Position numbers and translations under genes: made by a program. Shown here in pieces: positions 32,350 through 40,317 of a stretch of 64,000 bases of DNA (position 1 is the stretch's first letter; each line of letters opens with the position of its first letter). The notes under the pieces are model-generated. The model searched no databases. It had not been told where the DNA came from and was given only the letters and a program-made list of their open reading frames with translations. This DNA is from Pseudonocardia sulfidoxydans NBRC 16205 (lineage in GTDB: Bacteria; Actinomycetota; Actinomycetes; Mycobacteriales; Pseudonocardiaceae), in assembly GCF_007989085.1 (NCBI RefSeq), contig NZ_BJVJ01000008.1, positions 1 through 64,000 on the forward strand. Reading direction: 5' to 3'.

Positions 32350-33647
32350 TGTGGGACTTCGAGACCGACCCGGCCTACCAGGAGCAGCTCGCCTGGGTCG
32401 ACGAGTTCGTCCGCACCGAGGTGGAGCCGCTCGACCTCGTGCTGGGCGACCCCTACGACAAGTCCGACGAACGGGCCCGCCGGCTCGTTCGACCACTGCA
32501 GCAGCAGGTCCGCGATCGCGGGCTGTGGGCCGCGCACCTCGAGCCGGAGCTCGGCGGCCAGGGGTACGGGCAGGTCCGGCTCGCGCTGCTCAACGAGCTC
32601 CTCGGCAGGTCGCGCTGGGCGCCGTCGGTGTTCGGGTGCCAGGCCCCCGACTCCGGCAACGCCGAGATCCTCGCCCGCTTCGGCACACCCGAACAGCGCT
32701 CACGGTTCCTGCAGCCGCTGCTCGACGGCGAGATCTCGTCCTGCTATTCGATGACCGAGCCGCTCGCCGGCGCCGACCCGACCCTCTTCACGACGCGCGC
32801 CGTGCGTGACGGCGACGACTGGGTGATCGACGGGGAGAAGTGGTTCTCCTCCAACGCCCGGCACGCAGCCTTCATGATCGTCATGGTCGTGACCAACCCC
32901 GAGGTCGACCCACACCACGGCATGTCGATGTTCATCGTCCCCGCCGCCACGCCCGGGCTGGAGATCGTCCGCGACGCCGGCGTCGGCACCGAGTCACCCG
33001 AGCACTCGAGCCACGCCTACCTGCGCTACGACGGTGTGCGGGTCCCCGCCGACCACTTGCTCGGCGACGAGGGCGCAGCCTTCGCCATCGCCCAGACCCG
33101 GCTCGGAGGTGGACGCATCCACCACGGCATGCGCACCATCGCGCAGATGCGCCGGGCGTTCGACCTGATGCTGGAGCGCGCCGTCTCCCGAACCACCCGC
33201 AGCGGGCGGCTCGCCGACATGCAGTCCACACAGGACAAGATCGCCGAGAGCTGGATCGACATCGAGCAGTTCCGGCTGCTGTTGCTGCGGACGGCGTGGC
33301 TGATCGACCGCCACCAGGACTACCGTGCCGTCCGCAAAGACATCGCTGCCGTGAAGGTCGCGATGCCGCGCGTCTACCGCGACGTCGTTCAGCGTTCGAT
33401 GCAGCTGCACGGGGCCCTGGGCATCTCCAACGAGATGCCCTTTGCGGCGATGATGGTCGACGCCCAGGTCATGGCCATCGCCGACGGTCCGACCGAGGTG
33501 CACCGCCAGACCTTGGCCCGACAGCTCTTGCGCGACGTCGCCCCCGGCGAACCCCGCTTCGGCTCGGGCCACCTGCCGACCCGGACCGAGGCCGCCCGGG
33601 CCCACATCGCCGCCCGCCTGGAGCGCGACATCGCCGCGTTCCAGTAG
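32349..33647 (+). CDS. Acyl-CoA dehydrogenase family protein
   Basis: 432-residue FAD-dependent acyl-CoA dehydrogenase. N-terminal helices are followed by CYSMTEPLAGADPTLFTTRAV (the substrate/FAD loop), DDWVIDGEKWFSSNARHAAFMIV, and a C-terminal domain with QLHGALGISNEMPFAAMMVDAQVMAIADGPTEVHRQTLARQLL. The signature is closer to the ACAD10/11 and CaiA-like group than to short-chain enzymes. It ends 70 bp before palindrome copy 6. Presumably acts on the CoA ester made by a ligase of this region. Confidence 0.9.
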   Translation: MWDFETDPAYQEQLAWVDEFVRTEVEPLDLVLGDPYDKSDERARRLVRPLQQQVRDRGLWAAHLEPELGGQGYGQVRLALLNELLGRSRWAPSVFGCQAPDSGNAEILARFGTPEQRSRFLQPLLDGEISSCYSMTEPLAGADPTLFTTRAVRDGDDWVIDGEKWFSSNARHAAFMIVMVVTNPEVDPHHGMSMFIVPAATPGLEIVRDAGVGTESPEHSSHAYLRYDGVRVPADHLLGDEGAAFAIAQTRLGGGRIHHGMRTIAQMRRAFDLMLERAVSRTTRSGRLADMQSTQDKIAESWIDIEQFRLLLLRTAWLIDRHQDYRAVRKDIAAVKVAMPRVYRDVVQRSMQLHGALGISNEMPFAAMMVDAQVMAIADGPTEVHRQTLARQLLRDVAPGEPRFGSGHLPTRTEAARAHIAARLERDIAAFQ

Positions 33648-33717
33648 GCAGCACTGTCACCATCTTGTGCGCCGTCACTGGACGCGCCGACGCCCTGCAC
33701 ACACACCTCCGGCGCTC

Positions 33718-33757
33718 GTGAGTGGCAATAGTCGCGATAGCGACTATTGCCACTCAC
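33718..33757. repeat. Palindromic 3'-end element, copy 6
   Basis: A 40-bp palindrome with arm GTGAGTGGCAATAGTCGC and loop GATA, between the convergent acyl-CoA dehydrogenase and LLM genes, 9 bp beyond the LLM stop. Flanks are CTC on the left and AGG on the right. Confidence 0.9.
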
Positions 33758-33766
33758 AGGGAAAGG

Positions 33767-34660
33767 TCAGGCGAGCTGCGGGAGGATGTCGGCGGCGACC
33801 CGGTCGAAAAGGCGACGGCCGTCGTCGGCGGTGCCGCGGATGCCGGGGACGATCACCTCGTCGACGCCCGCGCCGGTCCACCGCCCGATGGTGTCGACGA
33901 TCTGCGCGACCGACCCGGACACGACCGCGTTGCCCGGGCCACTGCTCTCGCCGTCGATCTCCAGCATCGCCTGCGTCGAGCGGCGGATCTCCCGCGGGTC
34001 ACGGCCGATGCGTTCGCAGTGCTCGTCGAGGACCCGCGACTTGTGCGCGAACAGCGCTGGCGTCGACCAGCAGTTCCACTCGTCGGCGTAGCGGGCGACG
34101 ACGCCGAGCATCCGCTTCTCCCCGCTCGCCCCGATGAGGATCGGCGTCCGCGCGGCACCGGGCCGCGTGACGATCGGGGCGCCCGTCACCGTGTAGTGCT
34201 CGCCGGCGACGGTCGTGGAGTCCGAGCGCAGCAGCCCGGTGAGGACGGCGAGGCCCTCCTCGAAGCGGTCGATGCGCTCCCGGACCGGGCCCAGGGGCAG
34301 GCCGTAGGCGGCGTGCTCGTTGAGCTGCCAGCCTGCGCCGACGCCGAGGACGAGCCGTCCGGACGCGATGCCGTCGACGGTCGCGGCGATGTTGGCCAGC
34401 ACCGCGGGATGCCGGAAGGTGATCGACGCGACCAGGCTGCCCAGTCGCACCCGGGGCACGGCGGCGCCGAGGCCGGCGAGCATGCCGAAGCACTCCAGGT
34501 TGCCGCGGTCGGAGACCTCTTCGGTGCCGGTGTTGGCCATGAAGTGGTCGGCCAGCCACACCGAGTCGAACCCGGCCGCCTCCACCTCCCCGGCCACCGC
34601 GAGCACCTCGTGCGGCGCCCACGTCGTGCCCAGCCATGCGCCGATTGCCGGCTTCGCCAC
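33767..34660 (-). CDS. LLM-class F420-dependent oxidoreductase
   Basis: 297 residues of the luciferase-like superfamily, resembling the F420-dependent actinobacterial groups: AAGFDSVWLADHFMANT, VRLGSLVASITFRHPAVLANIAATVDGIASGRLVLGVGAGW, and PILIGASGEKRMLGVVARYADEWN. Here DHF replaces the EHH of the FMN-type homologues nearby, supporting F420. The GTG at 34660 follows GGAGGAG. Substrate unknown. Confidence 0.85.
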   Translation of the reverse strand: MAKPAIGAWLGTTWAPHEVLAVAGEVEAAGFDSVWLADHFMANTGTEEVSDRGNLECFGMLAGLGAAVPRVRLGSLVASITFRHPAVLANIAATVDGIASGRLVLGVGAGWQLNEHAAYGLPLGPVRERIDRFEEGLAVLTGLLRSDSTTVAGEHYTVTGAPIVTRPGAARTPILIGASGEKRMLGVVARYADEWNCWSTPALFAHKSRVLDEHCERIGRDPREIRRSTQAMLEIDGESSGPGNAVVSGSVAQIVDTIGRWTGAGVDEVIVPGIRGTADDGRRLFDRVAADILPQLA

Positions 34661-34755
34661 GCGCACTCCTCCGTCGTCGATCTCCGGTACCCGACCCCAT
34701 CCTGCGACGGCGCGCGCCGCGGGGCTCGGCCGGGGCCGCAGAGTCGGGCCCGAGG

Positions 34756-36321
34756 TCACTCGACGGTCTGGTACGCCCCGATGTCGGGGGCCTTGTCCTG
34801 CGGACGCGCGGCGCCGGCGATATCGGCGGGCGGCGCGCCGTCGGGCGAACCCGCGCCGGTGCCCGGCGTGCCGGGCTCGAGGCGGAGGTCCCCGGCCGGC
34901 TGGTCGACGAACTCGGGCACGCCCGTCACGTTGTCGGTGCCGACGCCCGCGGCGGCGAACAGGTTGTGGTCGGCGGTCAGCGTCGACCCCGAACGCCCCT
35001 TCACGTCCTGCTCGTTGCCCGCGAACAGGTTGTTGCGCAGGACGTTCGTGCCGCTGAGGTTCGTGTTGCCGAGGACCAGGCCGGCGTTCTCGTTGCCGAC
35101 GATCGTGTTGTTGACGATCCGCACGTCGGAGAACGTGCCGTCGGACTCGGTGAAGAAGCCGATGCCGCCGCCGTTGTTGCCGGTCACGACGTTGTTGACG
35201 ATGTCGATGTTGGCGAGGCGCCGGGTGTCGGAGTAGTCCTCGACGCCGAGCATGATCCCGGTCTTGCCGGGCCCGCTGGCGCCGGAGACCTTGTTGTCGG
35301 ACACCACGATGTCGTACGCGGAGTCGATGTAGATGTTGGGGCCGCGGTTGTCGCTGGCGGTGTTGCCGTGGATGCGGCCGTTGCGGGACTCGTACTTCGC
35401 GTCGATGCCTTCCTCGCCGTTGCCGGTCACCGTGCAGCCGACGATCTCGAAGCCGTCGACGTTGTCCATGCTGATGGCCTCCATCTCGGCGTCGGTGCCG
35501 AGGGAGTTGTTGCCGTGGACGTTCGCGTACTGGACGGTGATCTTCGAGCCGTTGAGGAAGACGATGCCGCCGTGGCGGGAGTCGGCCACCTCGACCTTGT
35601 CGAGCACGATGTTCGACGTGTCCTCGGCGTAGATGCCGAAGCGGTCGGCCTTCTGCACCGACAGACCGGCCACCCGGACGAAGGAGCGGTCGGACAGGTC
35701 GATCCGGCCGTTGTCGCTGCCGTCGCCGCCGTTGATCTCGACGGCGCCGCCCGGCGCGGCCTCGTAGGTGATCCACTGGCCGTCGGTACCGCTGGCGGGG
35801 GCCCGGAAACCCTCGTAGGAGCCGGGCTGGATCAGCACGGTGTCGCCGGGCTTCGCCTGCGCGGCGGCATCGGCGATGGTGCGGAACTGCTTCGAACCGT
35901 CGGCGGCGACGTCGAGGGTCTTCCCGGTCCCGGTGGGGGCCGGGCCGACGCCGGAGGGCACGGCGACGGGCGCGTTGCCGGTGGGCTGCTGGGGGGACGA
36001 CGGTGTCGACACCCACCACAGGATGCCCGCGACGAGGACGACGACGAGCGCGATCACGCCGGGCACGAGCCAGCGCGGGCGACGGGGCGGCGGCCCGGCG
36101 ACGACCTGCGTCGCCTGCGTGGAGCCGGGCGGCGGGTTGCCCGCGGCGGGCATGGTCCGGGTGGCCTGCGGCGGCGCGATCGCCTGCGTTGCCTCGGGGC
36201 CCGCTGCAGAAGGGCCCGCTGCGGAAGGGCCCGCGGGAGAAGGGCCTGCTGCCGGAGGGACGGCGGGGATCGGCTGGGTGTCGTCGACCTGTCGCCGCGG
36301 CGTCGGTGGCAGGGACGTCAT
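34756..36321 (-). CDS. Membrane-anchored right-handed parallel beta-helix protein
   Basis: 521 residues. An N-terminal Pro/Ala-rich cytoplasmic stretch includes short SAAGP repeats (about 20-45); one membrane helix follows (WLVPGVIALVVVLVAGILWWV, about 84-104), then an extracellular beta-helix of repeated NN-rich rungs (NIVLDKVEVADSRHGGIVF, NDVDGFEIVGCTVTGNGEEGI-type, VRIVNNTIVGNENAGLVLGN). Such folds occur in pectate lyase-like and NosD-like carbohydrate enzymes. The C-terminal DIGAYQ matches the choice-of-anchor Q ending. It may bind or cut surface polysaccharide; a catalytic site was not assigned. Confidence 0.8.
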   Translation of the reverse strand: MTSLPPTPRRQVDDTQPIPAVPPAAGPSPAGPSAAGPSAAGPEATQAIAPPQATRTMPAAGNPPPGSTQATQVVAGPPPRRPRWLVPGVIALVVVLVAGILWWVSTPSSPQQPTGNAPVAVPSGVGPAPTGTGKTLDVAADGSKQFRTIADAAAQAKPGDTVLIQPGSYEGFRAPASGTDGQWITYEAAPGGAVEINGGDGSDNGRIDLSDRSFVRVAGLSVQKADRFGIYAEDTSNIVLDKVEVADSRHGGIVFLNGSKITVQYANVHGNNSLGTDAEMEAISMDNVDGFEIVGCTVTGNGEEGIDAKYESRNGRIHGNTASDNRGPNIYIDSAYDIVVSDNKVSGASGPGKTGIMLGVEDYSDTRRLANIDIVNNVVTGNNGGGIGFFTESDGTFSDVRIVNNTIVGNENAGLVLGNTNLSGTNVLRNNLFAGNEQDVKGRSGSTLTADHNLFAAAGVGTDNVTGVPEFVDQPAGDLRLEPGTPGTGAGSPDGAPPADIAGAARPQDKAPDIGAYQTVE

Positions 36322-36508
36322 CCGCGGGCCCTCGTCGTCATGGCGGCCAGTCTTCCGGTCGGTCGGTTAACCGACGGCAAAAAGCCGTGTCCGATGCGGC
36401 CGAACGGCCCTCGACACGCGTCCAACGTGTCCGACGGGTTCGCTCCGTGTGAGGCGGCTGCGGCCACCGGTCCCCCGATCCGGACGAATGCGTCATTAGG
36501 CTGGCGGC

Positions 36509-36835
36509 GTGAACCCGGCTGCGCCCGTCCGGCGCGCACTCCTGGCCCTGTCGACCGTCGCCCTCGCGCTGGTCCTCGCAGGCTGCGGCGGCTCGTCGAC
36601 CACCGACTGCGGCCTGAACGGCTGCACGATCTCGTTCCCGCGCAGCGGCGAGGCCGCCGTGTCGGTGCTGGGGATCGAGGCGAAGCTCCTCGGAGTGCAG
36701 AACGACGTCGCCGACATCGAGGTCGCCGGACAGCGCGTCCGCGTCCCCGTCGGCGCGGAGACCGAAGCCGCGGGCTTCACGGTCGGGGTCGAGAGCGTGA
36801 CCGCGTCCGAGGTCGTCGTCCGCGTCAGGCCCTGA
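36509..36835 (+). CDS. Small secreted lipoprotein
   Basis: 108 residues with a lipoprotein signal: ALLALSTVALALVLAGC, lipobox LAGC, followed by GGSSTTDCGLNGCTISFPR with two further cysteines (Cys-x4-Cys), and a beta-rich C-terminus. No named family. The GTG start is at 36509. It ends 4 bp from the convergent enoyl-CoA hydratase stop. Confidence 0.7.
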   Translation: MNPAAPVRRALLALSTVALALVLAGCGGSSTTDCGLNGCTISFPRSGEAAVSVLGIEAKLLGVQNDVADIEVAGQRVRVPVGAETEAAGFTVGVESVTASEVVVRVRP

Positions 36836-36839
36836 CCGT

Positions 36840-37601
36840 TCAGCGGCCGGTCCAGCGCGGCTCCCGCTTCTCCAGGAACGCCGCGACACCCTCGGCCCTG
36901 TCCTCCGAGTTCTCGATCACGACGCCGGCGACGGCCGTTGCGCGCCAACCGTTCTCGTCGGGTTCGCTCACCACGGCGTCGACGGCCCGCAGCGTCGCCC
37001 GGACCGCGACCGGGGAGTTCGCGCACACCTGCCCGGCCAGCGCGAGCGCGGCGGCCTCCGCGTCGCCGTCGTCGACCAGCTCCGAGACCAGGCCCAGCTC
37101 GTGGGCGCGCCGCGCGTCCAGCGGCTGCCCCGTCAGCAACATCTGCTTGGCGACGGTCAGCGGCAGCGGCCGGTGGGTCCGGAACAGCGCACCGCAGTTG
37201 GCGACGAGCCCACGCGCCACCTCGGGCAGCGCGAACCGCGCCGACCGGCCGGCGACGACCATGTCGCAGGCCAGCACGATCTCGAACCCGCCGCCGTAGG
37301 CCGCGCCCTCGACGGCCGCCACGAGCGGCGTCGACCGGACCCGTCGCACGACGCCGTAGTTGCCGCCGCGCGGCGTCGGCTCCCCCGCGCCGGCGCCCAG
37401 ATCCGTTCCGGCGCAGAACATCCCGGGCCCACCCGTGAGCACACCGCACCACAGGTCCGGGTCGTCCTCGAGCTCGTTCAGCGCAGCGTCGAGCGCCGCG
37501 GTCATCGCGGCGTCGACGGCGTTGCGCTTGGCGGGGCGTTCCATCCGGATCAGCAGGACGTGCCCGCGGCGTTCGGTCGTCACACGATGCTCGGTCGTCA
37601 C
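36840..37601 (-). CDS. Enoyl-CoA hydratase/isomerase family protein
   Basis: 253-residue crotonase-fold protein: ERPAKRNAVDAAMTAALDAAL, GPGMFCAGTDLGAG (first oxyanion-hole segment), AAVEGAAYGGGFEIVLACDMVVAGRSARFALPEVARGLVANCGALFR (second). Glu in the ALPEV position is kept, while the other catalytic acid is not obvious (GLVANCG), so it may be a hydratase with altered chemistry. The GTG at 37601 is preceded by AGGGTGGGCGG; another GTG six codons later is also possible. Confidence 0.87.
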   Translation of the reverse strand: MTTEHRVTTERRGHVLLIRMERPAKRNAVDAAMTAALDAALNELEDDPDLWCGVLTGGPGMFCAGTDLGAGAGEPTPRGGNYGVVRRVRSTPLVAAVEGAAYGGGFEIVLACDMVVAGRSARFALPEVARGLVANCGALFRTHRPLPLTVAKQMLLTGQPLDARRAHELGLVSELVDDGDAEAAALALAGQVCANSPVAVRATLRAVDAVVSEPDENGWRATAVAGVVIENSEDRAEGVAAFLEKREPRWTGR

Positions 37602-37671
37602 CCGCCCACCCTGACAGACCGCGGACCCGTGGTGGTTCGCCGGCCAGGACCCGCTGACCAAACCCTGACGG

Positions 37672-38130
37672 TCAGTCGTCGGAGGCGATCGTCGCGGCGA
37701 GGGTGGCGCCCAGCTCGTAGCAGCGTTGAAGAGCCGCACTGTCTGGTGCGCCGACGACCTCGACGGTCACCGCCGCCTGCGTCCAGCCGAGCCCGCCGGT
37801 GACGGTGTCGACGGCCGCGACCGCGCCCTCGACGCCCAGGTTGCCGTGGACGTACAGCCCGTACGGGAGGCCGCGGGTGTCGTCGGCGGCGACGTAGTAG
37901 ACGGTGTCGAAGAAGTGCTTGAGCGCGCCCGACATGTACCCGATGTTCGCGGGGGTGCCGATGACGATCCCGTCGGCGGCGAGCAGGTCGGAGGCGGTCG
38001 CGCCCAGCGCCGCCCGGCGCACGACCTCGACGCCGGTGATCTCCGGGTCGTTCGCGCCGCGGACGACCGCGTCGAGCAGTTCCGCAGTTGCGGGCGACGG
38101 TGTGTGGTGGACGATCAGCAGCCGCGCCAT
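37672..38130 (-). CDS. Flavodoxin / NADPH-dependent FMN reductase-like protein
   Basis: 152-residue flavodoxin-like fold: LLIVHHTPSPATAELLDAV (phosphate-binding first loop), DGIVIGTPANIGYMSGALKHFFDTVYYVA (second flavin loop, as in WrbA/NADPH-FMN reductases) and KGLYVHGNLG-like third loop (PYGLYVHGNLG). Probably binds FMN and reduces quinones or supplies reduced flavin, which could serve the LLM enzymes nearby. Confidence 0.82.
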   Translation of the reverse strand: MARLLIVHHTPSPATAELLDAVVRGANDPEITGVEVVRRAALGATASDLLAADGIVIGTPANIGYMSGALKHFFDTVYYVAADDTRGLPYGLYVHGNLGVEGAVAAVDTVTGGLGWTQAAVTVEVVGAPDSAALQRCYELGATLAATIASDD

Positions 38131-38226
38131 GCCCGGGATCGTGCCACCCGGTCCCCGCCCGTCGCCGAGCGCGAGTACGCGAGACCGTCCCCGATCCTGA
38201 TCGGACCAGGTCGAGCCCGCTGGCCC

Positions 38227-38421
38227 TCATCTGCTCTCCGACGAGTCCTGAGGTGGCTCCATCGACTGGCTGGGTGCCCCTGCCCGCGGCACCACGGTGG
38301 GCTCGGCCTGTCCTTCTTCGTCGGCGGGCACCTTGTCCGCGGGCACCTCGGGGGGCCGGCGCTCTTCTGGGTCCGGGTCGACGGCCGTGTCGTCGAGACC
38401 GCAATCCTTCTCGTTGCTCAT
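38227..38421 (-). CDS. Small acidic hypothetical protein
   Basis: 64 residues, Pro/Glu/Asp-rich and probably disordered (MSNEKDCGLDDTAVDPD...). A good ribosome binding site GGAGGG lies five bases before the ATG, the main reason to call it. No family recognised. 38422-38700 next to it holds no convincing gene. Confidence 0.5.
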   Translation of the reverse strand: MSNEKDCGLDDTAVDPDPEERRPPEVPADKVPADEEGQAEPTVVPRAGAPSQSMEPPQDSSESR

Positions 38422-38700
38422 CTGCCCTCCGGCGGTGGGTCGGGACGGGCCGCTGTCGGCGCGAAACCCGGGCAGCCGTCCGTTCTGACGAAGCCGGGTC
38501 CGGCGAGCCCGACCTACTACGGACTACCGCGGTGAGACGGTTTCAACCGCACAGAGCAGCCCCCGGCGCTCGCGCTCTTCTGATGTCAGGCCTGTCGGCG
38601 CGCCAGTTCGCTCATCGCTGGGCGGCCTCCGTGTGGTGAGCGGAAACGAGGGGTACTCACGGCGCCACGGAGCAACGGAGCAACGCAGGCGGGGGTGGCG

Positions 38701-39279
38701 ATGGCGGGACGACCGAGGTGGCGCGCTGTGGTGCTCGCTCTGTTCGCGCTCGCTGCATTGGTGGGCGCGGCCGGCTGCGGTGCCGGCCAGCACACCCAGA
38801 CCGCGAACCAGGTCACGGCGTCGGGCGGAGCGGCCGGTGCAGTCGGCAGCATCGTGGTCCGCGACGCGCACTTCGCCTGGTCCGGCCCGGTCGCCGGCGG
38901 CAGCGTCTACCAGCCGGGTGAGGATGTGGCGCTGCAGGTGACCATCGTCAACGAGCGCCGCGGTGGGCCGCAGCCCGCGGACCGCCTGGTGGCGGTGAGC
39001 AGCCCGGTCGCGACGTCGGCAGAGATCGACGGTGACAGCCGAATCCAGGACGGGGACGTCGTGACCGCCGGCTACGACCAGCCGCAGGCGTCGATGATCC
39101 TTGCCGGCGAAGGGGGTGTCGACATCACGCTGATCGGGCTCACCACGCCGATCCGGGCCGGCCTGAGCTACCCCGTGGTGTTCACCTTCGAGCATGCCGG
39201 GCAGCTGCGGCTGGACGTGCCCGTGGAAAATCCCGACGTCCGCCCGGGGTACGAACGAGCGCCGTCGGGCCGGGCATGA
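38701..39279 (+). CDS. LpqE-like lipoprotein
   Basis: 192 residues with a lipoprotein signal (RAVVLALFALAALVGAAGC; Cys about 26) and then GAGQHTQTANQVTASGGAAGAVGSIVVRDAHFAW, typical of mycobacterial LpqE and its relatives, which share the beta-sandwich fold of copper chaperone PCuAC. The usual Met/His copper ligands are not obvious, so metal binding is uncertain. The ATG at 38701 is chosen; a GTG two codons earlier is possible. GGGGGTGGCG precedes it. Confidence 0.75.
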   Translation: MAGRPRWRAVVLALFALAALVGAAGCGAGQHTQTANQVTASGGAAGAVGSIVVRDAHFAWSGPVAGGSVYQPGEDVALQVTIVNERRGGPQPADRLVAVSSPVATSAEIDGDSRIQDGDVVTAGYDQPQASMILAGEGGVDITLIGLTTPIRAGLSYPVVFTFEHAGQLRLDVPVENPDVRPGYERAPSGRA

Positions 39280-39357
39280 TGTCGCGGTGCGTGATCTCTC
39301 GCCGGATCCCCGGGCCGCGGACGCCGACCTACGGCTTATCCCCGTCGAGGTGGCCGG

Positions 39358-39843
39358 GTGAGCGAGCCGGAACCGTTCCACCAGTTGGTCGGCCATCTCG
39401 ACTACCCGATGGCGATCGTGACCGCGGCCGACGGACACGAACGCAGCGGCTGCCTGGTCGGGTTTCACACCCAGTGCAGCATCGAGCCGCCCCGGTTCCT
39501 GATCTGCATCTCCCGCCGCAACCACACGTTTTCCGTGGCCGCGCGCAGCGCACATCTGGCCGTGCACTTCCTCGACCGCGCCGACTACGCGCTGTCGGTG
39601 CTGTTCGGCGAGCACACCGGCGACGAGATCGACAAGTTCGCCCGGTGCGCGTGGCGGGAGCAGCACGGGGTGCCGGTGCTCACCGACGTGGGCTCGTGGT
39701 TCATCGGCCGGGTACTCGAACGGCTCCCGCTGGGCGACCATGTCGGCCACCTGGTCACACCCGTGGACGGCCACGCCGCCGGCGAGCTGGACCAGCTGGC
39801 GTTCCAGCAGGTCAAGACCATGAAGCCGGGCCATCCCTCGTGA
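39358..39843 (+). CDS. Flavin reductase-like (FMN-binding split barrel) protein
   Basis: 161 residues of the flavin_reduct family: YPMAIVTAADGHERSGCLVGFHTQCSIEPPRFLICISRRNHTFSVAARSAHLAVHFLDRADYALS covers the FMN-binding barrel (SGCLVGFHTQ, PPRFLICIS, NHTF). The GTG start follows GAGGTGG. Could act as the reductase for a two-component monooxygenase. It lies 79 bp downstream of the lipoprotein. Confidence 0.82.
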   Translation: MSEPEPFHQLVGHLDYPMAIVTAADGHERSGCLVGFHTQCSIEPPRFLICISRRNHTFSVAARSAHLAVHFLDRADYALSVLFGEHTGDEIDKFARCAWREQHGVPVLTDVGSWFIGRVLERLPLGDHVGHLVTPVDGHAAGELDQLAFQQVKTMKPGHPS

Positions 39844-39911
39844 CTCTCGCGTTGCTGACGTCGTGGGCGCCGGCGGGGCCGCTACGTCGTGCCCGTCCAG
39901 GGTCGTTTGCG

Positions 39912-40199
39912 TCAGCCCCAGCTGAAGTGGGTGGGGCCCGTCGGGACGCCGGGGATGGGCTCGTTGTTGCCGCCCAGGTTGATCCGGACCGCGCTCACCC
40001 AGCCCTGGCCGACGGGGGTGTCGAGCAGGACCCACCAGAAGTTGGTGTTCTCGCCCTCGGTGATCTGCTCGCCGGCGCACTGGCCGATCGCGTTGTAGTC
40101 GCCGGCGTCGACGGCGCCGAGGATGTTGTCGGGGCTGCCCTTGGTGCTGCCGCCCCGCCGGACGTTGGTGCCGTTCTTGAACACGGGTACCGGTGCCAT
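39912..40199 (-). CDS. Small SH3-like domain protein
   Basis: 95 residues from the ATG at 40199, preceded by GGGGGAG. The sequence (VFKNGTNVRRGGSTKGSPDNILGAVDAGDYNAIGQCAGEQITEGENTNFWWVLLDT, then GWVSAVRINLGGNNEPIPGV) resembles bacterial SH3 (SH3b) domains: a G-N-V-R-x-G strand, a long loop and W-V-S. No signal peptide is seen, so it may be cytoplasmic or exported by another route. Convergent with the flavin reductase gene, divergent from the MalT-like gene. Confidence 0.6.
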   Translation of the reverse strand: MAPVPVFKNGTNVRRGGSTKGSPDNILGAVDAGDYNAIGQCAGEQITEGENTNFWWVLLDTPVGQGWVSAVRINLGGNNEPIPGVPTGPTHFSWG

Positions 40200-40317
40200 G
40201 CTCTCCCCCTGACGTCGGTGTCGCGACCAGTCTGGACCGCGCTGCGCCGCAGCGGATCGTCCGTCCGGGGCTGATCTCTCCACTTCGGATTCATGCTCGC
40301 GCGGCTATCCTCGCCCG

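Noticed and set aside
37654..37675. Weak hairpin CTGACC...GGTCAG after the flavodoxin gene
   Set aside because: Only 6-bp arms with a 10-base loop; overlaps the stop codon and is too weak to call a terminator.
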